From positions 1-36,085 of the forward strand of contig CANLJW010000011.1 of NCBI GenBank assembly GCA_947491605.1: 36,085 bases of DNA. Direction: 5' to 3'. The first letter of the stretch is position 1, and every line of letters starts with the position of its first letter. Both the position numbers and the translations under genes were made by a program. The DNA comes from UBA7398 sp947491605. Its GTDB lineage: Bacteria > Actinomycetota > Actinomycetes > Nanopelagicales > Nanopelagicaceae. The notes below the pieces were generated by a model that ran no database searches, was not told the origin of the DNA, and saw only the letters and a program-made list of their open reading frames with translations. Shown piece by piece: positions 1 to 8,033 of the stretch.

Positions 1-1049
1 AGTGGATCTACCGCGGGATAGATACCCAATTCTGAAATTGGACGAGATAGCACTGTAGTTGCATCTAAGTGCGTAAAAGTAGTGTGTGGCGCTGGATCTG
101 TGATGTCATCGGCAGGTACATAAATCGCCTGCATCGAAGTAATCGAGTGTCCACGCGTAGATGTAATACGCTCTTGCAATACACCCATTTCATCAGCAAG
201 TGTTGGTTGGTAACCCACAGCAGATGGCATACGTCCTAGAAGTGTTGATACTTCAGAACCAGCTTGGGTGAATCGGAAAATATTGTCGATGAAGAGCAAA
301 ACGTCTTGTTTCTGCACATCTCGGAAATATTCCGCCATTGTTAGAGCTGAGAGCGCAACCCGCAAACGAGTTCCAGGTGGCTCATCCATCTGACCGAAAA
401 CTAATGCGGTCTTATTAATAACGCCGGTCTCGGTCATTTCCAAGAACAAGTCGTTACCTTCACGAGTACGTTCGCCAACGCCGGCGAATACTGATACGCC
501 ACCGAAGTTTTCGGCTACTCGGTAAATCATTTCTTGGATAAGCACAGTCTTACCTACACCTGCACCGCCAAATAATCCGATTTTTCCGCCTTTTACATAT
601 GGTGTTAGAAGATCGATAACTTTAATTCCAGTTTCAAACATCTCAGTCTTTGATTCAAGTTGATCAAATGCTGGCGCAGTACGGTGGATTGGCCAACGTT
701 CTTTTACATCGAGCGATGATGTTGGAACGTCTAGCGATTCACCTAAGGCATTAAATACATGTCCTTTAGTTACGTCGCCTACTGGAACTGAGATCGCACT
801 TCCAGTGTCGCGTACTTCAACCCCACGGACCATGCCGTCAGTTGGTTGCATCGAGATCGCACGGACTAAGTTATCGCCAATATGTTGCGCGACTTCTAGC
901 GTAAGTTTTCTAGTATTACCGCTTAACGTGACATCGATTTCGAGCGCGTTGTAGATAGATGGCATTGAATCTGCTGGAAATTCAATATCAACTACCGGTC
1001 CAATTACGCGCGCTACGCGTCCAGTGCCAGTTTTAGTATTTACGGACAT
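1..1049 (-). CDS. atpD: ATP synthase F1 subunit beta (3'-truncated by window edge)
   Basis: Catalytic beta subunit of the F1 head; it makes ATP at the alpha/beta interfaces while gamma turns inside. I translated it from the ATG at 1049; 349 codons lie in the window, against about 480 normally, so the C-terminal domain with the DELSEED loop lies beyond base 1. Visible are the N-terminal beta-barrel, the Walker A loop GGAGVGKT at about residues 161-168, the GERTREGND segment near 192-200, and the Walker B region LLFIDNIFRFTQAG near 251-264. The start overlaps the atpG stop by one base (TGATG), so the two are translationally coupled. It is the last atp gene in the window; atpC would be expected next. 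Identification is certain; only the 3' end is missing. Confidence 0.98.
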   Translation of the reverse strand, partial: MSVNTKTGTGRVARVIGPVVDIEFPADSMPSIYNALEIDVTLSGNTRKLTLEVAQHIGDNLVRAISMQPTDGMVRGVEVRDTGSAISVPVGDVTKGHVFNALGESLDVPTSSLDVKERWPIHRTAPAFDQLESKTEMFETGIKVIDLLTPYVKGGKIGLFGGAGVGKTVLIQEMIYRVAENFGGVSVFAGVGERTREGNDLFLEMTETGVINKTALVFGQMDEPPGTRLRVALSALTMAEYFRDVQKQDVLLFIDNIFRFTQAGSEVSTLLGRMPSAVGYQPTLADEMGVLQERITSTRGHSITSMQAIYVPADDITDPAPHTTFTHLDATTVLSRPISELGIYPAVDP

Positions 1050-1963
1050 CATTCGCTCCCTGAGTTACTTGAAGACAACGCATCTGCGCCGCCCACGATT
1101 TCGCTGATCTCTTGTGTGATTTCGGCTTGACGGGCCGCGTTCGCAAGTCGAGTTAACGACTTGATTAAATCTTCAGCATTGTCAGTTGCTGATTTCATTG
1201 CGCGACGTCGAGCGGCATGCTCGGACGCAGCAGATTGAAGCATCGCGTTAAATACGCGAGATTCGATATAGCGCGGGAGAAGTGCGTTTAACACATCACC
1301 TGCGTTTGGTTCGAATTCATACATTGGCAGCAAGCCAGTTGGTGGTGTTGCTTCACTTTCTACAACCTCAAGTGGCAACATTCGCTTTGTAAGTGGATTT
1401 TGGGTAATCATCGATACAAATTCAGTGTAAATAATATGTAGTTCATCTACGCCGTTAATATCAATTTGAGCATCTGCAATAAAGGCGCTAATCAACTCAT
1501 CTGAAACTTCTTTAGCGTTTGCATAAGTTGGATTATCAGAGAAGCCAGACCATGAATTTTTAATTGGTCGATTGCGGAATTTGTAATAATTAACAGCCTT
1601 ACGACCTACAAGGTAAGTATTTACTTCAAGCCCACGCTCTCTTAGATATGCAATAAGGCCGTCGCCTTCTTTAATTGCACTACTTGAGTATGCGCCAGCC
1701 ATTCCGCGGTCCGCAGTAATAATAAGTACTGCAGCACGTTTTGGATTTTCAGAAGCCGTTGTTAATGGGTGCTTTGTGTTTGAAAAAGTTGCAACCGCAG
1801 ATACCGCACGCGTTAATTCATTCGCGTATGGAGTCGATGCGCTAACTCGGTTTTGCGCTTTGACGATTCGCGACGCAGAGATTAACTCCATGGCGCGCGT
1901 AATCTTCTTAGTCGCTTTAACCGAGCGAATGCGTCGACGATAGATGCGGAGTTGGGCGCCCAT
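1049..1963 (-). CDS. atpG: ATP synthase F1 subunit gamma
   Basis: Central-stalk subunit, a coiled coil that rotates inside the alpha3beta3 ring and transmits torque from the c-ring. The 304-residue length fits the actinobacterial family. The N terminus has the gamma signature (IRSVKATKKITRAMELIS, about residues 13-30). The C-terminal helix ends in EITQEISEIVGGADAL, the classic gamma terminal motif, followed by a short Ser-rich tail. It lies 3 nt after atpA and its stop overlaps the atpD start by one base. Nothing looks damaged or unusual. Confidence 0.98.
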   Translation of the reverse strand: MGAQLRIYRRRIRSVKATKKITRAMELISASRIVKAQNRVSASTPYANELTRAVSAVATFSNTKHPLTTASENPKRAAVLIITADRGMAGAYSSSAIKEGDGLIAYLRERGLEVNTYLVGRKAVNYYKFRNRPIKNSWSGFSDNPTYANAKEVSDELISAFIADAQIDINGVDELHIIYTEFVSMITQNPLTKRMLPLEVVESEATPPTGLLPMYEFEPNAGDVLNALLPRYIESRVFNAMLQSAASEHAARRRAMKSATDNAEDLIKSLTRLANAARQAEITQEISEIVGGADALSSSNSGSE

Positions 1964-1966
1964 TTG

Positions 1967-3607
1967 TTACTTCTTTACCGCCGGTTGGACATATCTAGTA
2001 ACTTGTTCATTCGAATCGTCGCCTTCTGCTTTAACCGGCGCTTCATTTAGCGCTTTAGTGACAGAGGAAACAAAGCGATCTTTAAAGGTAGTAATTGCTG
2101 CGGTAAGTGCTGCAACTGTGTCATCACTTAACTCTTTAGTAGTTGCGATTACATCTAGAACGCCTTTGTGATCTCGTGACAAATAATCTAAAAATTCCGC
2201 TTCAAAACGCTTGATATCTGGTAGCGGCACTGAGTCGAGTTGACCAGTTGTACCAGCCCAAATTGAAGCAATCATCCGCTCAAGAATGAACGGGGTGTAT
2301 TGATTCTGTTTTAATAGTTCAACAAGTCGACCACCGCGCTCAAGTTGAGATTTTGATGCCGCATCAAGATCTGAACCAAATGCTGCGAACGCTTCGAGTT
2401 CGCGGAATTGAGCTAGATCTAAACGAAGGCGACCAGCAATCTTCTTCATCGCTTTAGTCTGTGCAGATCCACCTACACGAGATACCGAAATACCTACGTT
2501 AATAGCGGGACGAACGCCTGCGTTAAATAGATCGGTTTCTAAGAAGCACTGACCATCGGTAATTGAAATAACGTTTGTTGGAATGAAGGCAGATACGTCA
2601 TTACCTTTGGTTTCAATGATTGGTAATCCAGTCATTGAGCCGCCACCAAGTTCATCAGAAAGTTTTGCGCAACGTTCTAATAAACGTGAGTGTAAATAAA
2701 ATACATCTCCTGGATACGCTTCGCGACCCGGTGGACGTCGTAGCAACAACGATACGGAACGATATGCATCTGCTTGTTTTGAAAGATCATCAAAAACAAT
2801 TAGTACGTGATCGCCGGCATACATCCAGTGCTGACCAATTGCAGATCCAGTAAATGGTGCAAGGTATTTGAAACCAGCAGGATCAGATGCAGGTGCTGCA
2901 ACAATGGTGGTGTACTCCATCGCGCCAGCTTCTTCTAGAGAGCCGCGTACTGCTGCGATAGTTGAACCTTTTTGACCAATCGCAACATAAATACATTTAA
3001 CGCGCTTCTTAGGATCGCCGCTCTTCCAATTTTCGCGTTGGTTAATAATGGTGTCAATCGCAACTGCAGTCTTTCCAGTTTGACGGTCACCAATAATTAA
3101 TTGACGCTGTCCGCGACCAATCGCAGTCATCGAGTCGATCGCTTTGATACCAGTAGCTAATGGCTCTTTAACAGGTTGGCGCTCAACTACAGAGGGAGCC
3201 TGTAATTCAAGGGCACGGTTTGTTTCGGCTTTAATTTCGCCTTTGCCATCGATTGGACGACCGAGAGCATCAACTACACGACCTAAAAATGCATCGCCTA
3301 CTGGTACCGAGAGAATTTCACCAGTACGACGGACTGTGGTTCCTTCTTCAATTCCGGTGAATTCACCGAGGATAACCACGCCAATTTCACGAACATCTAG
3401 GTTAAGTGCGAGACCAAGGGTTCCGTTTTCAAATTTAAGCAATTCATTGGTCATAGTTGAAGGCAGACCTTCAATACGAGCAATACCATCGCCGGCTTCT
3501 GTAACGGTTCCGATTTCATCTCGAGCAGCAACACCTGGATCGTATGACTTAACGAAGTTCGCTAATGCATCGCGAATTTCTTCGGGCCGGATCGTAAGTT
3601 CCGCCAT
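1967..3607 (-). CDS. atpA: ATP synthase F1 subunit alpha
   Basis: Non-catalytic nucleotide-binding subunit of F1. The 546 residues include the Walker A loop GDRQTGKT at about 173-180, the alpha segment YVAIGQKGSTIAAVRGSLEE, the Walker B region LIVFDDLSKQADAYR and the signature PGREAYPGDVFYLHSRLLER. The C-terminal tail (about residue 520 on) is longer than in E. coli, which is common in actinobacteria. The ATG is preceded by a clear ribosome-binding site (GGGAG about 8 nt upstream). It lies 34 nt downstream of atpH and 3 nt before atpG. Long antisense frames here are shadows of this gene. Confidence 0.98.
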   Translation of the reverse strand: MAELTIRPEEIRDALANFVKSYDPGVAARDEIGTVTEAGDGIARIEGLPSTMTNELLKFENGTLGLALNLDVREIGVVILGEFTGIEEGTTVRRTGEILSVPVGDAFLGRVVDALGRPIDGKGEIKAETNRALELQAPSVVERQPVKEPLATGIKAIDSMTAIGRGQRQLIIGDRQTGKTAVAIDTIINQRENWKSGDPKKRVKCIYVAIGQKGSTIAAVRGSLEEAGAMEYTTIVAAPASDPAGFKYLAPFTGSAIGQHWMYAGDHVLIVFDDLSKQADAYRSVSLLLRRPPGREAYPGDVFYLHSRLLERCAKLSDELGGGSMTGLPIIETKGNDVSAFIPTNVISITDGQCFLETDLFNAGVRPAINVGISVSRVGGSAQTKAMKKIAGRLRLDLAQFRELEAFAAFGSDLDAASKSQLERGGRLVELLKQNQYTPFILERMIASIWAGTTGQLDSVPLPDIKRFEAEFLDYLSRDHKGVLDVIATTKELSDDTVAALTAAITTFKDRFVSSVTKALNEAPVKAEGDDSNEQVTRYVQPAVKK

Positions 3608-3641
3608 TTTATTTCTCCCTTTTCTTTTCTATCTTTAACTC

Positions 3642-4484
3642 TTACGCACTCTGTCCAGAGAGCGTACGTTCTGCACCAATAATGCGAGTAGCGATTGAAC
3701 CGTCAATTAATTCATCACCAAAGCGAACTGAAAGTCCACCAAGAATTTTTGAATCAATTTCGACATTTAATCGAACTGTGGCACCAATTTGTGCTGAAAG
3801 TGATTTGGTAATGCGATCTATCTGTTCTTTTGAGAGCGCAATTGCACTCTTCACATGAACGATGGTTCGATTTTTTCTTGCTGCTACTGCTTCTGTCAGG
3901 TCGCGCATTCCGGCTTCAACGTTTCGGCCACGTGGTTGATCAACCATCGCACCAATTAATCGAATCGTAGATTCTGTAGCTTTACCGTTAAGTAAAGTTC
4001 GAATGAGCGCGCTCTTCTTTGCAGTTGATTGCACCGTTCTATCTGCCAATACCGCGCGCAATTCGGAAGAGTCCTGAATGGTTTGTGTGAAAGCAAAAAG
4101 TTCAGATTCGAGTCGATCTAGTGCACCGTCTTTTTCAGCAGCCGCAGCTTCGGTTTCGACGCCTAATCGTTCGATTGCTCGAACTAAATCAGATGCATAT
4201 GACCAACGGAGCGCGATTAATTCTTTTACAAATGCAAAAGTCGTCTCGCTGACTCCATTTTCAAATACCCGTTTTACCAGTTCCGATTTATCTTCCGTTT
4301 TGCGTGAAGGATCAGTTAGGGCTCGACTAAGCGCGATATTGGAATCAAAAACAGCCACCATTGAAAGTAAATCAGTCGAAACCTTGGAAATGCCAGCGCT
4401 CTCAAGGCTAGAGATTTTCTTCTCTAACAATGCGCGAGCAGCAGCAAGTGATTGTCGACTGGCTCCTTTCATGGCAAGTGTCAT
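3642..4484 (-). CDS. atpH: ATP synthase F1 subunit delta (long actinobacterial form)
   Basis: Peripheral-stalk subunit that joins the top of F1 to the b subunits. At 280 residues it is about 100 longer than the E. coli protein, matching the long delta usual in Actinobacteria. The C-terminal part carries the delta signature (near ILGGLSVRFGDELIDGS, then a terminal Arg-rich helix). The central region (about 110-140) is Ala/Glu-rich and helical. The start follows the atpF stop by only 2 nt, so coupling is likely. A second in-frame ATG lies four codons in (4472), but the first fits the tight spacing better. Sequence is less conserved than alpha or beta; position plus the C-terminal motif settle the call. 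Confidence 0.93.
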   Translation of the reverse strand: MTLAMKGASRQSLAAARALLEKKISSLESAGISKVSTDLLSMVAVFDSNIALSRALTDPSRKTEDKSELVKRVFENGVSETTFAFVKELIALRWSYASDLVRAIERLGVETEAAAAEKDGALDRLESELFAFTQTIQDSSELRAVLADRTVQSTAKKSALIRTLLNGKATESTIRLIGAMVDQPRGRNVEAGMRDLTEAVAARKNRTIVHVKSAIALSKEQIDRITKSLSAQIGATVRLNVEIDSKILGGLSVRFGDELIDGSIATRIIGAERTLSGQSA

Positions 4485-4486
4485 GG

Positions 4487-5038
4487 CTACTTCTTCGCCT
4501 CCGAATTTGACTCAAGATCACTCAAGAATCGTTCAACAACTCTTGATTGACGGACCTGGTCATCAAGTGATTCACCAACAATTTTGGAAGCTAACGCAGT
4601 TGCAATTGACCCAACTTCGCTTACTAAAGAGTTGAGCGCTTGTTGGCGTTCTGCCTCAATAGCTGCACGAGCTGCTGTAGTAATGCGTGATGCTTCTTCT
4701 TGCGCAGTAGTGCGCATCTGTTCAATTATTTCGGCGCCTTCCACTCGAGCTTCTTCTCGAAGTTTCTGGGCTTCACCACGAGCTTCTGCAAGTTGAGCGG
4801 TATAACTTCGTAGCGCGTTCTCGGCTTCTAGTTGTGCTTTTTCAGCACGTTCCATTCCACCTTGAATTGCATCGGTACGAGATTTATATGCTGCTTCAAA
4901 CTTTGGCACAGCTTTGGCGCGAAGTAATAAAAACAAGATTGTGAAGGCAACTAAGCCGACGATGATTTCAGCAGGTTGCGGAACTACCGGGCTATGTGCG
5001 CTCTCCGCTGCAGCCAAAATACTAAGGCTCTTGTTCAT
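4487..5038 (-). CDS. atpF: ATP synthase Fo subunit b
   Basis: Membrane-anchored peripheral stator subunit. It has 183 residues: a short N terminus, one transmembrane helix at about residues 24-41 (EIIVGLVAFTILFLLLRAK), then a long charged, Ala/Glu/Arg-rich amphipathic helix that forms the b2 coiled coil and binds delta. The pattern is typical for Fo b. It lies between atpE (18 nt upstream) and atpH (2 nt downstream), the standard position. Only one b-type gene is visible, so it probably homodimerises. Confidence 0.95.
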   Translation of the reverse strand: MNKSLSILAAAESAHSPVVPQPAEIIVGLVAFTILFLLLRAKAVPKFEAAYKSRTDAIQGGMERAEKAQLEAENALRSYTAQLAEARGEAQKLREEARVEGAEIIEQMRTTAQEEASRITTAARAAIEAERQQALNSLVSEVGSIATALASKIVGESLDDQVRQSRVVERFLSDLESNSEAKK

Positions 5039-5056
5039 CTTTTATCCTCTATCGAA

Positions 5057-5260
5057 TTAGAGAACGAATGCGAGTACGAGACCAAAAAGCGCCAATGCTT
5101 CTGCAAGTGCGAAACCTAAGAACGCAATTGGTTGCAGGATTGAACGTGCTTCTGGTTGGCGTGCGACGCCATTGATGTATGCCGCGAAAATTAAACCAGT
5201 TGCTGTACCTGGTCCAATAGTCGAGAGGCCGAATCCCACGATTGCGAGTGTGCCTTCCAT
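5057..5260 (-). CDS. atpE: ATP synthase Fo subunit c (proteolipid)
   Basis: Rotor-ring subunit carrying the ion through Fo. It has 67 residues in two hydrophobic helices joined by the polar loop ARQPEA (33-38), as in other c subunits. Helix 1 holds the Gly-rich packing stretch (G9, G11, G16, G18, G22). Helix 2 carries the essential carboxylate Glu54 in FALAEALALFG. The Gln in helix 1 and the Glu-Ser/Thr pair that mark Na+-type rings are absent, so H+ is the inferred ion. The ATG follows a GGGAAG-type ribosome-binding site. A longer frame reading through the same bases (5049-5276) has no c-subunit features and is a shadow. Confidence 0.96.
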   Translation of the reverse strand: MEGTLAIVGFGLSTIGPGTATGLIFAAYINGVARQPEARSILQPIAFLGFALAEALALFGLVLAFVL

Positions 5261-5320
5261 TTCTCTTCCCTTTCACATATTTTATTTATTGACCAAACGG
5301 GTGTTTGGACAAATCTATTT

Positions 5321-6103
5321 TTAGTGCTCGTCGGCAAGTGCTCCGGCGATGTAAAGTGCAGAAAGCAAGGTAAAAATGTAAGCCTGGAGGCATTGAATAC
5401 CAAACTCAAAGAAGGTAAGCCCAATTGCAAAACTAAATGAAAATATACTCATAAACTTAAAAATTAGACCACCATGCAACAAATACTCTCCGCCAAGTGT
5501 AAATATCAGAAGTAATAAGTGACCTGCAAACATATTTGCAAATAAACGCATAGCAAGTGTTAATGGACGGGTAATGAAATAAGTCGCGATTTCAACGGGA
5601 GTTAGAATCAAATACACCGGTTTTGGAATACCTGGCATGAAGCAAATTTCCTTTAAGTAAGGCAAAAGCCCTTTATGTTTTACTGAAACAAAGTGATAAA
5701 CCAGATAGGTACAGATAGTTATTGAAATTGGGAAACCAATACGAGACATTGTTGGGAATTGCAAAAGTGGGAAAATTCCAAAGAGATTATTTACAAGTAC
5801 AAATGTAAAAAGTGAAAATAAGAACGGCATAAAACGCATGAACTCTGGACCGATAACTTCTTCGCCAATTGTTTTGCGAACGAAGCCATAAACGGATTCC
5901 CCAGCAAATTGCATTCGAGAAGGAACAATTGCAGCCTTACGCGCCGAAGTTATAAAGAAAACTGAAATTACTATTACTGAAAGAAAAACCATAAAAACTG
6001 GCTTTGTGAAATAGATGCTATTTCCAAAAATAGGTTGGAATTCAAAGTCGGCGGCGCTAGGTGGTTCGAAACCACTCTCTGCTTTTACTAGCAACAGCGA
6101 CAA
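5321..6103 (-). CDS. atpB: ATP synthase Fo subunit a
   Basis: Stator subunit with the proton half-channels. It is a polytopic protein of about 260 residues. The diagnostic segment TLAMRLFANMFAGHLL carries the essential Arg (near residue 186) facing the c-ring carboxylate, and FEFGIQCLQAYIFTLL is the conserved last helix. I start at the TTG at 6103: an AAGGAG ribosome-binding site ends 7 nt upstream of it, whereas the in-frame TTG at 6109 lies only 1 nt from that site. It is separated from atpZ by 181 bp, the one long gap in the operon, holding a promoter candidate and two hairpins. Confidence 0.95.
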   Translation of the reverse strand: MSLLLVKAESGFEPPSAADFEFQPIFGNSIYFTKPVFMVFLSVIVISVFFITSARKAAIVPSRMQFAGESVYGFVRKTIGEEVIGPEFMRFMPFLFSLFTFVLVNNLFGIFPLLQFPTMSRIGFPISITICTYLVYHFVSVKHKGLLPYLKEICFMPGIPKPVYLILTPVEIATYFITRPLTLAMRLFANMFAGHLLLLIFTLGGEYLLHGGLIFKFMSIFSFSFAIGLTFFEFGIQCLQAYIFTLLSALYIAGALADEH

Positions 6104-6133
6104 AATCAAGCTCCTTAAAAATCTGGAATATGT

Positions 6134-6163
6134 AAGTTATTGAGTATTCCGCGGCTTTGGCAA
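6134..6163 (-). promoter_or_regulatory. candidate promoter for atpB and downstream atp genes
   Basis: On the minus strand TTGCCA (6158-6163) and TAACTT (6134-6139) are separated by 18 bp, a reasonable -35/-10 pair with a TANNNT -10. Transcription would start about 25 nt before the TTG start of atpB, leaving room for its ribosome-binding site. It would let the structural atp genes be transcribed apart from wecA/atpI/atpZ. It is a pattern match only. Confidence 0.35.
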
Positions 6164-6258
6164 AGGGAAGTAACCTAATCCGCGCCCAAACTTAGATGGA
6201 AAGAGGTGCTATCGCCAAACCGGGCTCCATGAGTTATAGGTCACTTAGGTGGTGAATT

Positions 6259-6284
6259 GGGCAAAATGCCCGAGTTGGAAACTC
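6259..6284 (-). other. two tandem hairpins directly after atpZ
   Basis: Minus-strand RNA would form GAGTT-TCC-AACTC (6272-6284) followed at once by GGGCA-TTT-TGCCC (6259-6271), each a 5-bp stem with a 3-nt loop. They abut the atpZ stop codon. There is no U-tract after them, so a classical intrinsic terminator is unlikely. A processing or stabilising element between the small membrane genes and atpB is possible. Confidence 0.5.
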
Positions 6285-6473
6285 CTACTCTTTAACGAAA
6301 CGGATCCAAATCAAGAAGAGCGAGGCGACCGTACCCATCAGCATTCCAACTAAGAAGAGGATGTGGGTACCTAGAAAATGGTCAGCGAGCCAGCCGATTC
6401 CACCCCAGATTAAAAACCCTGAAAGTAAGTACCCGATTATTGACCAAAACGCGCCTTCATCTTTGGTTGCCAT
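6285..6473 (-). CDS. atpZ: AtpZ/AtpI-like small membrane protein
   Basis: A 62-residue protein with two hydrophobic helices (about 10-29 and 37-57) separated by a short polar loop (WLADHFLGTH). The Gly-rich first helix, D-H-x-L-G-T turn and Gly-containing second helix match the AtpZ type of ATP-synthase accessory protein, linked to Mg2+/Ca2+ handling or c-ring assembly in other bacteria. It lies 37 nt downstream of the AtpI-like gene and upstream of atpB, the expected place. The ribosome-binding site is weak. The gene symbol is by family resemblance and position. Confidence 0.75.
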   Translation of the reverse strand: MATKDEGAFWSIIGYLLSGFLIWGGIGWLADHFLGTHILFLVGMLMGTVASLFLIWIRFVKE

Positions 6474-6510
6474 GGGTCAAATCTATTGGAGAACCAGGTG
6501 CAAGGCAATA

Positions 6511-6927
6511 TCAGTCACGCTTAGGAAGCGGCATTGTTAATCGTAATTTAAGAAAAGCCCGAATCTCCCCAGCAAGCCATGCCATTGTGATCGCAATTGC
6601 AACTATGGCAAAACTCTGTCGGTCTAGAAATTCTCGATTGGTGTTTTTCATCAGCACCAATAAAAAAACTCCCATAGTCAATACTTTTGCAAAGTATGAA
6701 GTCATTGCTAGAACCATCACCATCATCGGCTCTAAATTATTAGAAAATTTTGAAATCAGTAAGTGAATCGCGAAAAATATTAGAACGATGAACTGTGCGA
6801 ATAGCGCGCCAATTAGCCCAGATTGGCCTCGTATTAGCGTGGCAAAAATTAATCCCAAAATTCCTACTACTAAAGATGGAATCAGCGCGCCACGCCATAA
6901 TTTCATTTCAACTGAAAGATTAGACAT
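6511..6927 (-). CDS. atpI: AtpI-like protein (ATP synthase I family)
   Basis: A 138-residue membrane protein with four hydrophobic segments (about 14-32, 37-60, 66-91 and 104-120), the topology of the ATP synthase I family, thought to help assemble the c-ring. Its start overlaps the end of the wecA-type gene by 8 nt, so coupling is likely. I recall the equivalent position in M. tuberculosis as Rv1303, between rfe and atpB. Primary sequence in this family is poorly conserved, so the call rests on topology, length and context. The basic C terminus (PLPKRD) is probably cytoplasmic. Confidence 0.8.
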   Translation of the reverse strand: MSNLSVEMKLWRGALIPSLVVGILGLIFATLIRGQSGLIGALFAQFIVLIFFAIHLLISKFSNNLEPMMVMVLAMTSYFAKVLTMGVFLLVLMKNTNREFLDRQSFAIVAIAITMAWLAGEIRAFLKLRLTMPLPKRD

Positions 6928-8014
6928 TTAGTAAATTCCCATTCCGGTCTAGGGTTCGCTTTCTAGCATAAAAAGCAATAGCTCCCAAAAGTATTGCTAC
7001 TAGAAATGCAATCCAGATTGGCGCGAATGCTGCAACTGTAACTGGTACCGCAAAGGTAGCAGTCCATAGATATAACACTATTGCAGTTCTATTTTGAGAA
7101 TTGCCCGATGCAAGTAACCTATGGTGTAAGTGCAACTTATCTGGAGCGAAAGGTGATTTACCAGAACTGGTACGGCGCAAAATTGCTAAAATTAAATCAA
7201 GAAGTGGAATTGCTAGAACCGCAAATGGTAAAAAGAGTGGAAGTAGCGCTGGCCCAATACTCTCTGCTGAAAGTGCATTGGCATCAATCTGCCCGGTAAG
7301 GGTTATTGCAGAAGCTGCAAGAATTAAACCTAATAACATTGACCCCGAATCCCCCATAAACATCCGAGCTGGATTCGAGTTATGCGGCAAGAATCCGATA
7401 CATAGCCCTATCAAGATAACCGTCATGAGCGAAGGTGCGCCAGCGCGGGTAAATCCATTAGTTACCGCTAATAGATAGGCGAAGGCAAAAAAGCACCCAG
7501 ATGCAATAGCTACCACCCCAACGGCTAGTCCATCTAAACCATCAATAAAGTTAACGGCATTAATGGTGACCATAACTATTAAAACCGTTAAAAGTTGGCC
7601 AATATTCGAAGGAATAATCAGAATGCCATTAATGGGCAACCAAAGAATTTGAATTCCGTGAATTAATAAAATTCCAGCTGCCAAACCTTGTCCGGCTAAT
7701 TTTGTAACTGCATCTAATTCAAAACGATCATCTAGCGCGCCAAGCAAAACTACAAAAGTAGCTGCTAAGAAAATCCCTTGTAACTCGCGCCCATATGCTT
7801 TTCCAACCAAATGTAAATCGCGCACAATTAAAAGCGTTAGGCCAAGTGCAATCCACATCGCAACTCCGCCCCATCTAGGTGTAATTTCAGTATGAATATC
7901 GCGATCTCGAATACCAGCAACTACCCGCCATCTAATTGCTAACCCTTGAATAAATGGAGTAATTAGATAGCAGAGCGTCGCCGCAATTAAGAGAGTTAAT
8001 AAATATTCGCGCAT
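6920..8014 (-). CDS. wecA: undecaprenyl-phosphate glycosyl-1-phosphate transferase (WecA/TagO/MraY family)
   Basis: Polytopic membrane enzyme that moves a sugar-1-phosphate (usually GlcNAc-1-P) from UDP-sugar to the polyprenyl-phosphate carrier, starting cell-wall polymer synthesis; in mycobacteria this family member starts the arabinogalactan linker. Family motifs are all visible: DDRFELD at 95-101, NFIDGLDG at 155-162, the Mg2+-binding GDSGS at 221-225 and the cytoplasmic HLHH at 295-298 (KLHLHHRLL), which marks the WecA/TagO branch. It has 364 residues with about ten hydrophobic segments. It lies 19 nt after glyA and overlaps atpI by 8 nt. The exact sugar substrate cannot be read from sequence. 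Confidence 0.9.
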   Translation of the reverse strand: MREYLLTLLIAATLCYLITPFIQGLAIRWRVVAGIRDRDIHTEITPRWGGVAMWIALGLTLLIVRDLHLVGKAYGRELQGIFLAATFVVLLGALDDRFELDAVTKLAGQGLAAGILLIHGIQILWLPINGILIIPSNIGQLLTVLIVMVTINAVNFIDGLDGLAVGVVAIASGCFFAFAYLLAVTNGFTRAGAPSLMTVILIGLCIGFLPHNSNPARMFMGDSGSMLLGLILAASAITLTGQIDANALSAESIGPALLPLFLPFAVLAIPLLDLILAILRRTSSGKSPFAPDKLHLHHRLLASGNSQNRTAIVLYLWTATFAVPVTVAAFAPIWIAFLVAILLGAIAFYARKRTLDRNGNLLNV

Positions 8015-8033
8015 TAGATTTAAACGCTACTAA

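Noticed and set aside
3144..3638. 164-codon plus-strand open frame over atpA
   Set aside because: Antisense shadow of a certain gene; low-complexity composition with no domain or ribosome-binding site. The same applies to the other antisense frames over atpH, thrB, argF, pntA1 and neighbours.
5049..5276. 75-codon frame overlapping atpE in another frame
   Set aside because: atpE in the alternative frame is an unmistakable c subunit; this frame is rich in Arg/Asn/Trp and has no membrane helices.
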